64,000 bases of DNA, taken from assembly GCF_019649055.1 (NCBI RefSeq), contig NW_026570223.1, positions 496,001 to 560,000 on the forward strand, given 5' to 3'. Position 1 is the first letter of the stretch, and every line of letters starts with the position of its first letter. The DNA is from Paramacrobiotus metropolitanus (taxonomy: Eukaryota > Tardigrada > Eutardigrada > Parachela > Macrobiotidae). Of the stretch, positions 48,042 to 60,249 are shown piece by piece. The position numbers and the translations under genes were made by a program. The notes under the pieces are model-generated. The model saw only the letters and a program-made list of their open reading frames with translations, was not told the origin of the DNA and searched no databases.

Positions 48042-50908
48042 ATGGTTGGCATATGTTTTTTATCCATTATATTTGTCGCAGTCTGTTGCTTTCAGATCAA
48101 CAGGTAAAGAGCGCAAAACTAACTCGAGCAGTAAGACATAATGATATTATTAATTCATATTTTCATGAAATGTACGTAGGTAATAGGTAGGTAGTTTTCC
48201 TTTGTAAGCCATCGGCAATTATTGGAATTTTTTGCAGCGTCCTTTTTGGAGAAGCGGCCGCATTTGACCTTCCGCATAAAACGAGCAGCGCCGGCGGCTT
48301 GCGCCAACGCGGAGGAGAAGTTCCATTGACAGTGAAAGAGCAGGCAAAGCATCCCAGATTTCGGCGTTCACTGCGCAGCAAACGCGACACTGCTGATGCA
48401 GTTCCGCTGTGCTTTGACGCGCGTGACAAATGGCCCAAATGTCAAAGCATCCGCGAGATTCGTGATCAAGGTCAATGCGGCACATGTTGGGTAAGGGCAA
48501 ATGTACAACACTATGCATTTATAATATTTAGCGATAGGATTTTAATTTATAATTAAATTATTTATAACACCGATACTATCCTTTTAAAGCAACCCAAAAA
48601 ATCACACTTCTACCACATTTACAATATATATGTTAATACAGCAGCATGCAAGAATTACAACCACTTTATCGCATTACTTTTGATAAGTGATGATTTCAAC
48701 TTTATGTATCGGTAATCACGCGGTGCAGTTGCAGTACCATCAGTTCTAAGTTTGGTATCGATATTGCAGTTATTGCTCGTTGTAACCGCACAAACTACCA
48801 GAACAATAAGCCTGCTGCTCAGTATCTGTAAGAGTTATATCAAGTATGGCAGCTTTTTGAAAGCCTTTCTTACAAATTTCTTTCAAATTTTATTTCAGGC
48901 TGTGGCAGCTGCCAGTGTACTTTCAGACCGACTGTGTATCGCTTCGGGACAGAATGACCAGACTTTTGTATCGGCATTACATCTAGCGGCTTGCTCTTCG
49001 CCAGAACAAACCGGCTGCGACAAGTAAGCTTGATTTTTAGTAGCAGTTAACTGCAGTTTTGGCACATTTAAAGGGTAAAATACATGGAATTTCTTACCAT
49101 CTCACATATACGTACGCGTACGTCTTTCCTCTTAAAGTATTTGCGTTTTGACTATCACTAGCGTAACAAAATATGATGTTACCTGCAGTACCTGTTATCA
49201 GTGATGTTACCTGCAGTTGCAACAGTGGAGGAAATGTGGTTTCGGCGTACCAGTACACCGCTCGATATGGCTACATTACAGGCGGTAATAAGACTGGCTG
49301 TGAACCGTACCCAATGATCAACCGCCCGATCCCACTTGACTGCCCTACCACATGCACCAATCCAAACCATATCCCACAGAATCCCGCTGACGACCTTCGA
49401 ATGATTCATCGAAAACCAGGAACGGATAACGGTGAGTGCCAAAAAATTATTCTCAATTAAAGTGCACCCCTTATGTAAATAAAATTTTCAATAGAACATG
49501 CGTACTGGACGCATTTTCAGTCTGGTTATTTCGACGACGACATCAGTGACACCGTGAAGGCTATGCAGATGGAAATTATGACCAACGGTCCAGTTACCGC
49601 TGGAGATATTATACTCTACACAGACTGGCAAGACTGGAACCCGCTGCAAGGTACAAACATCGGAATGATTTCAAGAAAGTTTTATTTATTAAAATTTTAT
49701 GTAATTATTTGATTCGTTGACTGAATTAATTTACTGTATAATAAGACCCAGACGCACGAAAGCTTTGGGACATTTAAAATGTGAGGGTGTCGTTAGGAGC
49801 ATACCGTGGACCCTCTGAAGATGCAGAATTTTTTGGTTACCATGCGGTGCGCGTCATCGGCTGGTGCACGGATCAGTTCAATGTACCGTACTGGACGATT
49901 GCAAATTCCTGGGGCGCTGGTGTGGGGGATGGCGGAGTATACTGGGTGGAGCGCGGCAAGAACGTTATCAATGTAGAATCGGCATTCTCGGCACCGGTGG
50001 TTAGTAACGCCGCCTGTCCGGAGGCGGTGGACGTTGATGTCACCTGTCCTTCGCTATGCGACAGCGCCATAGATCAGATTGTTCGGCTGGATAGTGCAAA
50101 TATGGCATCTCCGATATACGTATTTCAAGGTGCGGTTTTTACCGATAACATTGGTAATCGATTCCTCTTTTGAATGTGTTCCTGCGTATAGGTGCCTGCG
50201 TGACCGAAGTAGCAATAACTTTGGACGGGAAGCTGAAAGCACTTGGAGAACCAGTACCCACAGCGACTTTGTTCGTAGGGACCCCTTCTGGACGGATCAG
50301 CGGCTGGGATCCGGAAAACAGCAAGAGTTTTTGGCTGCGAAACGTACATAAGTCATAGTAGTGTACCGTTTCGTTGATTTTTTGTAACGTCGCACTTTGC
50401 AACAGTCTACGGCGTCCTCGTACTGCTCGTCGCTGCCTAATTGTGACGTGTACAAGTGTGCCACGGACCCTTCTTCCGGAGGTCAATCTGCTCAGACTTA
50501 TCTCAATGGCACCAGATACAGCTACGGTAATTTGTGCTTCCCTCCCTTGCAAGTCCACGTGCATTTGGCAATCTTTTTAAGCAAAGGCTATTTCGCAGTG
50601 ATGAAGTATCCTTCGTACTGGATTGCCGGCTCCGCAGGCGTCGATATCGGCAATCTGATAACGTCTAAATTTACACAAGTAAACGCTCTCCTGAGCTTGG
50701 ACCTGGAAGGTGTCCCAGACATTCTTATATGCGGCATAAGTTCTTCCGGTGATGCAGGATGTGGATACATCAATGCTGCCGGCAATACGGTACGGAGTAC
50801 GGGCTGGAACAGCCATCTTAATCAACATTTTAACGTTTCCGTTTTACGGTTTCCTTTCAGATAAGTTCCAGAGTTATGCCTGTTCGAGATGTCTTTAAAA
50901 ACTGCTGA
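48042..50908 (+). CDS. Cathepsin B-like cysteine peptidase with C-terminal extension, copy D (divergent)
   Basis: Ten exons: 48042-48103, 48238-48490, 48899-49023, 49217-49431, 49495-49650, 49797-50129, 50192-50343, 50406-50526, 50599-50789 and 50861-50908, giving 551 residues. The signal peptide begins MVGICFLSIIFVAVCCF. The leader is shorter (HPRFRRSLRSKRDT) and the mature-type start is VPLCFDAR. Cys ~104 is in QGQCGTCW, His ~286 in GYHAVRVIGW, Asn ~307 in NSWG. Exon 6 is 24 nt longer than in A-C, adding residues with two extra Cys (AACPEAVDVDVTCP). The extension is the most divergent of the four. The terminal exon codes for ISSRVMPVRDVFKNC, keeping the F-x-x-C ending of B and C. Exon 4 has two copies of its acceptor, and only the second keeps the frame. 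Confidence 0.88.
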
Positions 50909-50916
50909 GCATCCGG

Positions 50917-50922
50917 AATAAA
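50917..50922 (+). terminator. Poly(A) signal of copy D
   Basis: AATAAA nine bases after the stop of the terminal exon, implying a very short 3' UTR. Confidence 0.45.
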
Positions 50923-52276
50923 TGGCCGCAGTAAACCGATTTAAGTGCTGCACGCTTTTCGCTTTAAATTTGTTTAAAATTTTGGCTGGAAATCGTCTTG
51001 TTTTTACGAACGCTTCATTGAACATGCGCAGCACTTCGCACAGTTTCAGTAATTTCGTCGCTTTCCCGCTTTTTGGGCTTTCTTACTTTTTGTTTGCTCT
51101 GATAATTTATCTCGCAATCGTTCGCCGGTTTCACGCGTATGCTCCACATTTAACTGCTTCTAAGTGTATCCGTCAGTAAAAGAAAACGGATTGTCGTTCT
51201 GTTGAAAAACCTACTGTTGAAAAATTTATGTACATATATGTAATGCTGATGTTGTCTTATTTATTCACTGCAACATAACAAAAACATGTTCGAAAAGCAG
51301 CATAACAAAAAGGCAAAAGGTTGTCTTGAAAGCTACCCTCAACATGCACAACACAATTATGAGAAGTTACATTAAGATACTTACGAAAGTTGCAACGCTT
51401 TAATAAGAAAATTCTTTGAGAACACCTCTGTACAATGCCGGTTAGAATGGTGCAGGTGGCAAAAAAATCTTTAATATCATTGTGAGTGCTAAACAAGAAG
51501 ACTTCCGGAATGGAATTAAGGATAAAATTTTCTATAGGTCGATGCATTAGATCTAAACCTTAACGGCTTTTTTTATAGTCTTTGTAAAGTGCACGTGCAT
51601 ACAAATTAACAAGTCACATGCTCCACCGTTGTGAGGTCGTGCGCTGACCTATTATCAGACTAGCACGACCTGATTGCATGCACGCTTCTCATGTATGACT
51701 TCAACATTTTTAAAACTGCTTTGAATTAAAAGCCCATACTTCATTAAGCAACGATCGATTACAAATTATCAAGCAAATGTAAACAAAAATGAAAAACTAG
51801 GAAGTTCCTTAGAAATCCGTGGTTAAGCAGCTGGCAGCTTGAATCGCACGTTTTTTGTATACGTACCGAGTCGCACTACCAAACTGCTGTATGTTACCAG
51901 TTTCGTTGCACGCACCATTCCAGTTTGTTTACAGACATGTGCAAATGTTTACAAAGCACAACAATGAATTTATTATTTACCAACTGCTGGCCGCACCATG
52001 TCACAAGTAGCCACAACACCACAACAGCCTTGGTTTACGAAGCTCAAATACAGGAGGACGACGATTAATTTGGGTGACAGCATTAAAGGCTTGATCCGCT
52101 TGACAGAGTACATACTTCATAAACGGTACGGGCACTCTGGCAGTAATCCGCAAAAAGTTTGTAAAAATGCAGACCTGATGCATCTGTACTATGCATTTAG
52201 AATTATTAATTTATCATTGCGCAAACGGTGCTAACCAACCGGGCTTCCCTAATTGCTTTTTATCACGTTCTTCCCA
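50923..52276. other. Intergenic region before the XK-related gene
   Basis: No convincing exon on either strand. Open frames at 50922-51179, 51257-51547 (minus) and 51998-52234 show no family resemblance. Confidence 0.5.
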
Positions 52277-54413
52277 ATGTTCAGCCGAGTTAACAACGAA
52301 CGAATACTGACATCAACTTTCCTACCTGCTGGCTCTCAAAGTGTACAGCGAATTGAATCTCTTCAAAATATTAACGGGACTTCGTCGCGACCGCTTGACA
52401 GTGGCAACAAACAAATCCCTCTGGATGACCTTTACCTTCCTGTACATTCCGAAGAGCATGGACCAATCAGCATCTCGCAAAAGATATTGAGTAGGCTCTG
52501 CAAGGCAACTATTATCACAAAATTCAATAAACAGTCACAGTGTAGTGCATATGATATTATAGGGAGATGGCGCGCAGTACATGACAACAACGAAGTCATC
52601 TGGCAAAAGTTACTGGCCTTTGTGCGAATGGCGCTGTATGCGGGTGACGTGGGAAGCAATTGGTAAGTTAAAATATTTTATTCATTTGCACACTTCCGCT
52701 ATTTACACTTTAATTGGGATTGTGGTTATATCAAAAACTCAACAATATATAGATATTTACGTAACAGCATTATCTCTAAGTGTTGACCATAACTGTCCAT
52801 AAGTAAAAAAAACTGATTCAAAATTACATATTTGGAATGTTTTACAGGTATCTTGTTATCAACTTCCTGCTTCAGGGTCACTATGTGTGGAGTGGATTGA
52901 CCTTAACGTTTATTTTGGTACCACAATGCGTCGTGGCGTTTCGTAGCCTGTTAGTCGCGCTAACGCCGATGGTGCTTGCACAAAAGCGTGAGATTCCTTT
53001 AAACGGTAGTTAAACTGTATACGATATCATAAACGGAACTCGAAGACACGAAAAGAATCTTCTGCAAATGTACTGAATAACTACAAACTTTATATCTTCT
53101 TTATATCTATATATTTTTTGTGTTATGACTTTTTACATACTGTAGTACTAAACACTAATGAAAATTGAACTTGTGGCAGTAATTTTTTTGCTGAATGCCT
53201 TGGTAGCTTCCTTCTGCACTTACTTCAAGAAGGTTGAAACGTGGATATTCATCGGACATTTTCTTCAGTTTGGTCCTGTAATCAGGTACAAATACTAGAG
53301 ACTCGCATCGCAATGGAATTTTAAACGGCCTTAGCTGTTACAGAAGTCAAAATAGTGTGATTTAATATCGTAACATCGGTCTAGTATTGTGATTTAATAG
53401 TAAGGATGTACAAACAGTCATCATCGTTGTTACAGTCCTCTCTCTGTAGGTTTTGCGCTTACCTCTTTTACCGCGGCAGCCATACCGCAACCACGATTAG
53501 ACAGCCGACCACTTCCAGAGAGGAACGCAAAGATTACATATTTTGGGAGAATAGCATTTATCTGACGAAACGCTTCTGCTTCATCGAATCCTTCATGGAA
53601 GCTTTGCCCCAGATGACCTTACAAATCTACATCATAAATCACCAGATGTTACGAAATGATTTCGACAATTCGCATTTTGCTCAAGGGTTGTCCGTCTTGT
53701 TTTCATTCATATCAGTTGCGTATGGTATTGGTTCCGTTCGAATAACATCCTGGAAACTCCGGGGAACCAAAATCCAGCGGGTAAAAATCAAATCTTTACA
53801 TTTCTTCGGGCGCGCAGTATTATTATCTTCCCGGATCATCGTCATTGTAATTTTCGCTGGCATGTTTGGTCCGTACATATTTCTTATCTTTGCTGTTGAT
53901 GCCACGATTATCGTCGCCGGACTGCGATCGTATTGTCTTCCTACATGGAACTATTATGAAATTATGCTTCACAATCACATTCGCGATAAAATCTGCATAT
54001 CCCGTATTCCGGTTTATTTATCTTGGGCTTACCCGTTTGAGCTATCGTGGATTCGGTTCATCCGGTACATTTTCTATCCATGGATAACTTTTTTCGATTG
54101 GCTAACAGAGATCCGCGATCGGAAGGCGGTGCGTTATGGGTGTTGTCGGCTGCGGCTGAAAGGCTGCTCATCGTTTTTTCCTTATTATGGACTGATGTTT
54201 ATGGAGAATAGCATAATATTATCTCTTTGGGCAATTAAATCCATTGATAGTTTCAACGCATTTCGTACCGTGCTCCCTATGTTTTTTCTAACTATTAGTT
54301 ACCTTTTCGGGATCTTTCTTGTGGGGGCTCATTTTCTGATGAGCGAATCAATCCAGGTACGGATGCGACTGGGACAGCTGCAAATTTACGAATACGCGCG
54401 GAACTACTTGTAA
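52277..54413 (+). CDS. XK-related (XKR) multi-pass membrane protein
   Basis: XKR proteins are multi-pass plasma-membrane proteins; some scramble phospholipids after caspase cleavage. Four exons: 52277-52662, 52848-53005, 53180-53285 and 53450-54413, giving 537 residues with consistent phases. A ~110-residue hydrophilic N-terminus precedes the membrane part. Family landmarks in order are DVGSNWYL, QGHYVWSGLTLTFILVP, FIGHFLQFGPVIR, and in the last exon FIESFMEALPQMTLQIYI, the best-conserved XKR segment. Several hydrophobic helices follow (LSVLFSFISVAYGIGS, IIVIVIFAGMFGPYIFLIF, TVLPMFFLTISYLFGIFL). No caspase-type site was searched for. The start is the first ATG in frame; an upstream non-coding or coding exon is possible. 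Confidence 0.88.
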
Positions 54414-55147
54414 TTACAGTATTCACAAAATTAAAGTTTGCGAAATATACTCGCCAGTGTCTGTTCACTGCTGTACAATTAAACCCACCCGACTTCAGAG
54501 TCACGGCTTAGATACCAACGAAACTGCAAAGAACGATTAAATACGTTTGTCCAAGGTTAATTTCTTTTTGAAGTTTTTATCATGGCGTAAAACTAGAAAA
54601 ATCTTCAACCTTTCTGTGCGCTTTGACTTCTCTAAATTTGCACAGTTTGATATCGAAGCATGCAACTAGGTGTTTCGACTTCGATTTTACAATTCAGTAC
54701 TAGAAAATTATTTAAAGTAAGCATGTTTTGCTTACTCCTGCTGCTGATATAAAAATAAATAAAAATACAGCAGGAATTGCAAACTTAATGTTATAAAAGA
54801 AGATTTTCGAAACGGATTAGCAGTGTTACCGCACTGTTTTGTTTTCACAAGCAAAGTAGCATACGTGCGGTTTGCTTACAAAATAGTCACCAGCGTAAGT
54901 TGAAGTACGGTAACCGATTTTCGGTAAACAACTTTATACGGGGAAACCTCGTAAAACTTCCGTAACTTTGTAACTCGTAGCTTTGTAACTCGTAACTTTG
55001 TTTATTCTATGAATCTGTATTACCTTTTCGAACAACTACGTCTGCAGTTTCTTTTAACTTGGAATCCGGTACGGTAGTTTGAAATACGTACGACAGGTTT
55101 TTCGATAAAACTCTGAATGTTTTGACAATGTCACTTTCTGCGGTTAC
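54414..55147. other. Spacer with a short tandem repeat
   Basis: Between the XKR stop and the Cys-rich cluster. It includes the imperfect tandem repeat listed separately. No gene was supported. Confidence 0.5.
54959..55001 (+). repeat. Imperfect short tandem repeat
   Basis: About three copies of a ~15-nt unit built on TTTGTAACTCGTA(A/G)C, with single-base differences. Confidence 0.6.
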
Positions 55148-55381
55148 ATGCCGCACCCTTATTCATATCTGTATATCTGTAGAAGAAAAAACGTCAAACA
55201 GGTTATTGTATATTTACTTCTTGGTATGTTCTTCCTGCTATATGTTATTATAGTCACATACTGGTTTGGTAAGCATTGGAAAGCACAGTCGCCGGAACAG
55301 ATCGAACTTAATAGCCTGAAGGCTAACAAGTGCCAATTTTCAGATAAAAATCTTTGTTTCGCACACATCTCCACCGTGTGA
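55148..55381 (+). CDS. Possible small single-pass membrane protein
   Basis: Intact ATG-to-stop frame of 77 residues with one strong membrane segment (VYLLLGMFFLLYVIIVTYWF) after a basic N-terminus, and two Cys near the end. No homologue was recognised. It could be a chance frame in AT-rich DNA. Confidence 0.3.
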   Translation: MPHPYSYLYICRRKNVKQVIVYLLLGMFFLLYVIIVTYWFGKHWKAQSPEQIELNSLKANKCQFSDKNLCFAHISTV

Positions 55382-55460
55382 AATGCATTTGTAAATACAA
55401 AATCTAGCGTTTCATTGATAACTCGCAAACGGTGTTCGCTAAACCGGTCTTCCTAAAAAA

Positions 55461-56654
55461 ATGTCGACATCCATAGCAATTTTAATAATCGCTGCACTAG
55501 GAGGAACTGTTATTTGTGCTCCTCCACCACCGTTTCGAATTTCGGGATGCAGTAAGTCCAGAGGTCCACCCTAAATTGTAAAATCTTTGACATCTTTAAT
55601 TCGCAACTTCGCATACAGAAAATGGTTGTGAAAGAATATGACAGAATCAGGATACTAAATAAAATCTTTTGTTCAGATGACTGCGCTTTCGGAATGTGCC
55701 CAGATGGGCCGCAGGTCTGCGATACCGTGAAAGACCGGTGCGTGTGCCCGAGCGAGCTGCATAAATCAACGGGAGCAAAAAATGAACAAACAACTCGTCT
55801 TTCGGGATGCAGTAAGTGTGCAAAGTGACCAACATTGTGGTATCGACAACGAAGCGACCCTGTCACATATGCAGTTTTCTGTTAACAGACGGAAATACGT
55901 AGTTACCAGTCAAGATCACATTAGATGGCTGCTTTATCCTTATTTTTAAACTGACCTGTAATTTCAGATGACTGCGGCATGGTTATGTGCTCAGAAGGAG
56001 CGATGGTCTGCGATACGAAAAACGACAAATGTGTATGTCCCAGTGGATTGCCTAAGACATCGCAAAACTCCACAGCCGCCAAGATTTGTCCTGATGGAAG
56101 ATCGCAGATATGTGACACAACCAGCAATCACTGCTTTTGTCCGATAGTAGTAGACGTCCAGCCACCGCGCATTTCTGGATGCAGTAAGTGCTCGGAAATA
56201 TCTTGAGTATGACATCGCTAAGGCGAGCATGTGATTCACACCAGTGCTTACACATAATAAGCGCAAGTTTATCAAGTGCAGCTTCAGTATAGACCACTTA
56301 CCAACCTTGCACTTTGTCGCCAGATGATTGTGCTTTTGGAATGTGTGATGATGGCCCTCAGGTGTGCGACACCAGGAAGGATCGATGCGTGTGTCCCAGT
56401 GAGCTGCATGCACAGACAAATATCAAAGTCGTTACGTTACCACCAGTACCACGCGAGTCAGGATGCAGTAAGTGACGAGAGATTATTATAAAAATCCATG
56501 CACAAGTTTGGTGAACAGTCGCGGAAAAGTTGACAGAGTGTAGATTTATAAGTATCTTGCGGCTGTTGTAGATGATTGTGGGATGATCATGTGTCGAGCC
56601 GGAGAGTTTGCCACGTGTGACACCGCAAAGGATCGATGCGCTTGCCCCCAGTGA
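55461..56654 (+). CDS. Secreted Cys-rich modular protein 1 (five six-Cys-type modules)
   Basis: Exons 55461-55551, 55677-55811, 55968-56183, 56324-56467 and 56572-56654 give 222 residues. Exon 1 is a signal peptide plus a short Pro-rich stretch ending SGC. Each later exon codes for a module: GC-x-DC-x4-C-x6-VCD-x5-C-VC-PSEL, as in NDCAFGMCPDGPQVCD then RCVCPSEL. Exon 3 holds two modules; its second (ICPDGRSQICD) lacks the first two Cys. All introns are phase 1, so modules can be added or lost without changing frame. In exon 5 the sequence TGCCCCCAG brings in TGA after CPQ; one C fewer would continue as PSEL like the other modules, so the end is either real or a homopolymer change. The module is not one I recognise; protease inhibitor, toxin-like or matrix roles are all open. 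Confidence 0.82.
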
Positions 56655-57801
56655 ACTGCATTACACCAAATACCCCGTCCTGTTTTGCGATGGACTTCCT
56701 ACTGAGTCGTAAAATGCACGTTTACAAAAAAAATTTATGAAGTGTCCAGTTTTCGCGATTTGATGCTAGGATTCGATAGTACACAACGAAAAAACGCTTT
56801 GAAGAAGATAGCAAACAATGCGCCAGGCTGTTGTCCTTAAGTCTGCGTGTCAGGTTTACCTAAGTTTGCACTGAATGCAGTGCAGTAATAAGTAATTTGT
56901 GACATTATCAATCTGTGGTCCACTAATTATTAAAACAAGAACTAAGAAGAGCTATACATAATACATTCATCATTCATGGCTCGTTTCTCGTTTTTTCTTG
57001 TTGTAAACTGATTGTGTACTCGTACAGCTTTTCGCGGCACTAAACCGAACCGATCTATGTTTTTATCAGTGTTTTGTTTTATACCCAGATTTACAAGCTT
57101 AAAGAATGCAACCTACTCTGTAGTTAGTACTGCAGTGTAAAAACTTTGCGCGGTCCGAAAGTATACCTTAGGAATAACAAATCATGGTGTTCGAAACAAA
57201 TTATGCATATTTATCAAACAGGCTAGTTTCGGCCTTAGATCATAAACCTCAACCGCACGTTATGCGGTGATGGCAATCGTGCGATACCGAGGAATTAAAT
57301 CACGTGGACGGTACAATGTCGGGTAAAATTTTGCTAACATGTTAAGTAACCTTTGTCCTGCAATTTGGAACTTTATCATTGGATATGCACCGCTTGTGTG
57401 GCGGCTGGTGTGAATCAATTTCACAATACACAAAAAAAGGTGCAGTAACTTCTTCCGGAAATAGAACATTAATTTTGGTCTTGATTAGTGGTTATGCTGT
57501 GCTTCCTGTCTGACTGTACTTCGCTGCAGGCAAGCTTGTGCATAGGTAGGATCGGCAAGGAAGTAACAGCTGAAATGCTGTAAAAATATCTAGCAACTTG
57601 TCAAAATTATCAGATATGGCCTCAAGGATTCATAAGATAAACTCGTACAATTGAGAAATATCGATTTAAATTTTAATTTTTTACTTGCGTCTGGATCTTC
57701 TCTCTGCATGCAGAGTTAATTTATTTTTCAAGGCCAGTATAATTGTTCAACAACTGTCGCCGAAAATTCTCTCTGTATAAATTTGTAGAAACTGCTTAAT
57801 A
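56655..57801. other. Spacer between Cys-rich genes 1 and 2
   Basis: AT-rich, no supported exon. A further open frame on the minus strand (57260-57469) has no support. Confidence 0.5.
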
Positions 57802-59175
57802 ATGTGGAAGTTAGTCAGCTTTTGTGCAGTTCTAACATTTACTCAATGCTGTGGATCACCGTTTGATTCGTTATTTCGGGTTTCCGGATGCGGTAAGCTT
57901 TATATAATTATTTCTTCTGCTTCCATCAATCAACCGTTTCATTGCTTCGTTCCCCAATTTAGTGGACTGCGCAATGGGTCAATGTCAAGATGGGCCTCAA
58001 GTATGCGACACTAAGAAGGACAGATGCGTCTGCCCTAGCGAACTGACCGGAAACAGACCAACCAGAATATCCAGTTCGCAGTGGCCTCGCATATCAGGAT
58101 GCAGTGAGTTGGACGTTAAGCTGTTTAATTTCATTTATTGAGGGGTGCCTTGTGCAAATTAAAATACAGGTCTTTAATCACGTAACCGACATACGTATTA
58201 CAAACTGGTAGAATTATTTACTACTAACTGACGATGACGAACAGATACGGTAGTAGAACTGCTGCATTGGGATTCCCAGCTGCTACCGGAAGAATGAAAA
58301 GTACAGTAGATTGTAATTGGTGTAAACAAACAGGAAATGCGAGGCTGCAGCCTTGAGCGATTATTACTGTATTATTGTTGCAGACGATTGCGCAATGGGC
58401 CAGTGTCCTGATGGGCCTCAGGTATGCGACACGGCGAGGACAAATGTGTCTGCCCTAGCGAGCTGAGCCGAAATAAACCAACCAGACCAGACCGTCAGCC
58501 GTGGCCAATTCGCATATCCGGATGCAGTGAGTAAAACGACAAACAAATTTACTGAGAGAAGTCTTTCGTCTGTATTTAGGAAGTATGAAAATACTGGCTA
58601 GCCGGCATATTGGCAAGGTCCACACTGCTACTATAATTACATCAAGATTGCATGCTAATCGTTATTACATTTAAAAAAGGTACCTCATAAAAGCCGAAGC
58701 TTCTAACTACAAATAGAATACCAAATAGAATATGATTGTTAAAAATAAATAGACGAGTGCGAGATGGTAGCCTTCAGCCATTCGTACCGTTGCAGATGAT
58801 TGTGCAATGGGCATGTGTCCGGATGGATCCGGACCGGCAGTGTGTGATCATCAAAAAGATCGCTGTGTATGTCGGAGCGAATTACCTTCCAGTGACCCGC
58901 GTTCGAAACCTTCAAATGTCGGCAACCTGGGTGGAAGTGCATTTCGCGGATGCTGTAAGCCGAACGTTAACATGCAGTTACTGTATTTCACTTAAATCAT
59001 TATTTGCCAACATTATTAACACAAATTTGTTACATATAAAAATATCTATGAATTATGATACAAAGTTCTGTGATTCGTAGTCGGTTGTGGATCGAGATCA
59101 TGCGCCAATGGAGCCATGGTGTGTGATACAAAACAGGATCGATGTGTCTGTCCAAAGGGATCCCGCAAAAATTGA
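57802..59175 (+). CDS. Secreted Cys-rich modular protein 2 (four modules), frame broken in exon 3
   Basis: Exons 57802-57892, 57963-58103, 58384-58526, 58796-58954 and 59081-59175. Exon 1 is a signal peptide (MWKLVSFCAVLTFTQCC) ending RVSGC. Exons 2 to 5 each carry one module: VDCAMGQCQDGPQVCD, DCAMGQCPDGPQVCD, DCAMGMCPDGSGPAVCD and FGCGSRSCANGAMVCD. All splice sites fit phase 1. Exon 3 is one base short near 58434-58440, between the fourth and fifth Cys codons. As written it meets TGA at 58464-58466. Splice sites and the rest of exons 3-5 are intact, so this is either a recent null allele or a sequencing error. If whole, the product would be about 209 residues. Confidence 0.75.
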
Positions 59176-60249
59176 TTCGCAGTTGTGATTCGACCAATCT
59201 TATAGTATATATCATTCTGCATGGGCAGTGTACAGTGGTACACTAAGGCAACTAAAACGACATTGTTTTGCAATCTCAAACGTTTTTGACCTTTGTAATT
59301 TGTTTGCTTTAATGCTATAAACAAGCCGCGCGATCTATCATCCAATTTTGGTGGCTCATTTCACGAATATAACAGCAGTTGTGCAGTTAATTATGTATTT
59401 GTAGTGAGTAGTACCGTCAATATCCAATGAACAGGTGTGACAATTAAGAAGTAATACTTTTCCCCGCACTCCTGCCTCTAATTCAAATTCGAAAATTACT
59501 GTGGGAAAAACTTATGTAAATTTTACATGCCGATTGGCGGTTGCCGAATAAAGTTTCATTAAGGATGCCACAGCGTATGCGATTATTAAATAATATCAAT
59601 CGTCACACAACATTGCTTCACGCGAATGAACGTTTGACCACCACGAGTATTGGAGAACGTTTTGACTTTATAAGTAAATATTGGGCAAGCTAGCCATTCC
59701 AATTAACCAAGCAGAAATTGCTGTTATTATTATAAAAGTACGCAGGTACGTTACAAGAGTATAAGCAAGTTCAACGTGTACTCTCACTAAAAATGCACGT
59801 TTTTCAGTTTATAGTGCAACTGCAACCACTAATATAGCCGGTCATCTTGCCGTTCTCGTAACAATTAAAGGTAATCTAAACGCACAGTCGCTCGTAACTC
59901 ATAAGCACCGCATCTAACCGAAAAACTGCAGTATTTGGAAACGGTATACGGCAAAACATACATCTATTGCATGGTAGAAGGTGCGGTATTACTAAGTAAA
60001 TATCGCGCGAGTTTCTGCTTCACATTATTCACATATCAAAAAGTAATGAAATACTACCGCTTGTCGGGACTGAATGAAATCACCCTGAAGGTGCATATAG
60101 TAATTTGCAGTTTTTGTAATGAATGTATTTCGTGTATTGATACATAGCTGCATTAAATTTAAGGTATGAAATCTGCACATCCACTTAGATTTAAACCACT
60201 CAGCAGAGATTAGCAGTCAGCACGTGAGATCTGCAGCTTTTGCACAGCA
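59176..60249. other. Spacer with duplicated upstream block of gene 3
   Basis: The part from about 59.87 to 60.16 kb resembles the region upstream of gene 4 (see the repeat entry). No exon was supported. Confidence 0.5.
59871..60165 (+). repeat. Duplicated upstream block, copy next to gene 3
   Basis: Shares ordered short matches (ACATCTAACCG-like, GGTATACGGCAAAACA, CGCGAGTT-CTGCT, AATGAATT-like) with 61671-61960 upstream of gene 4. The edges are approximate, judged by eye. Confidence 0.6.

Noticed and set aside
51998-52234. 78-residue frame just upstream of the XK-related gene
   Set aside because: No XKR features, and it does not join the first XKR exon by a sound splice.
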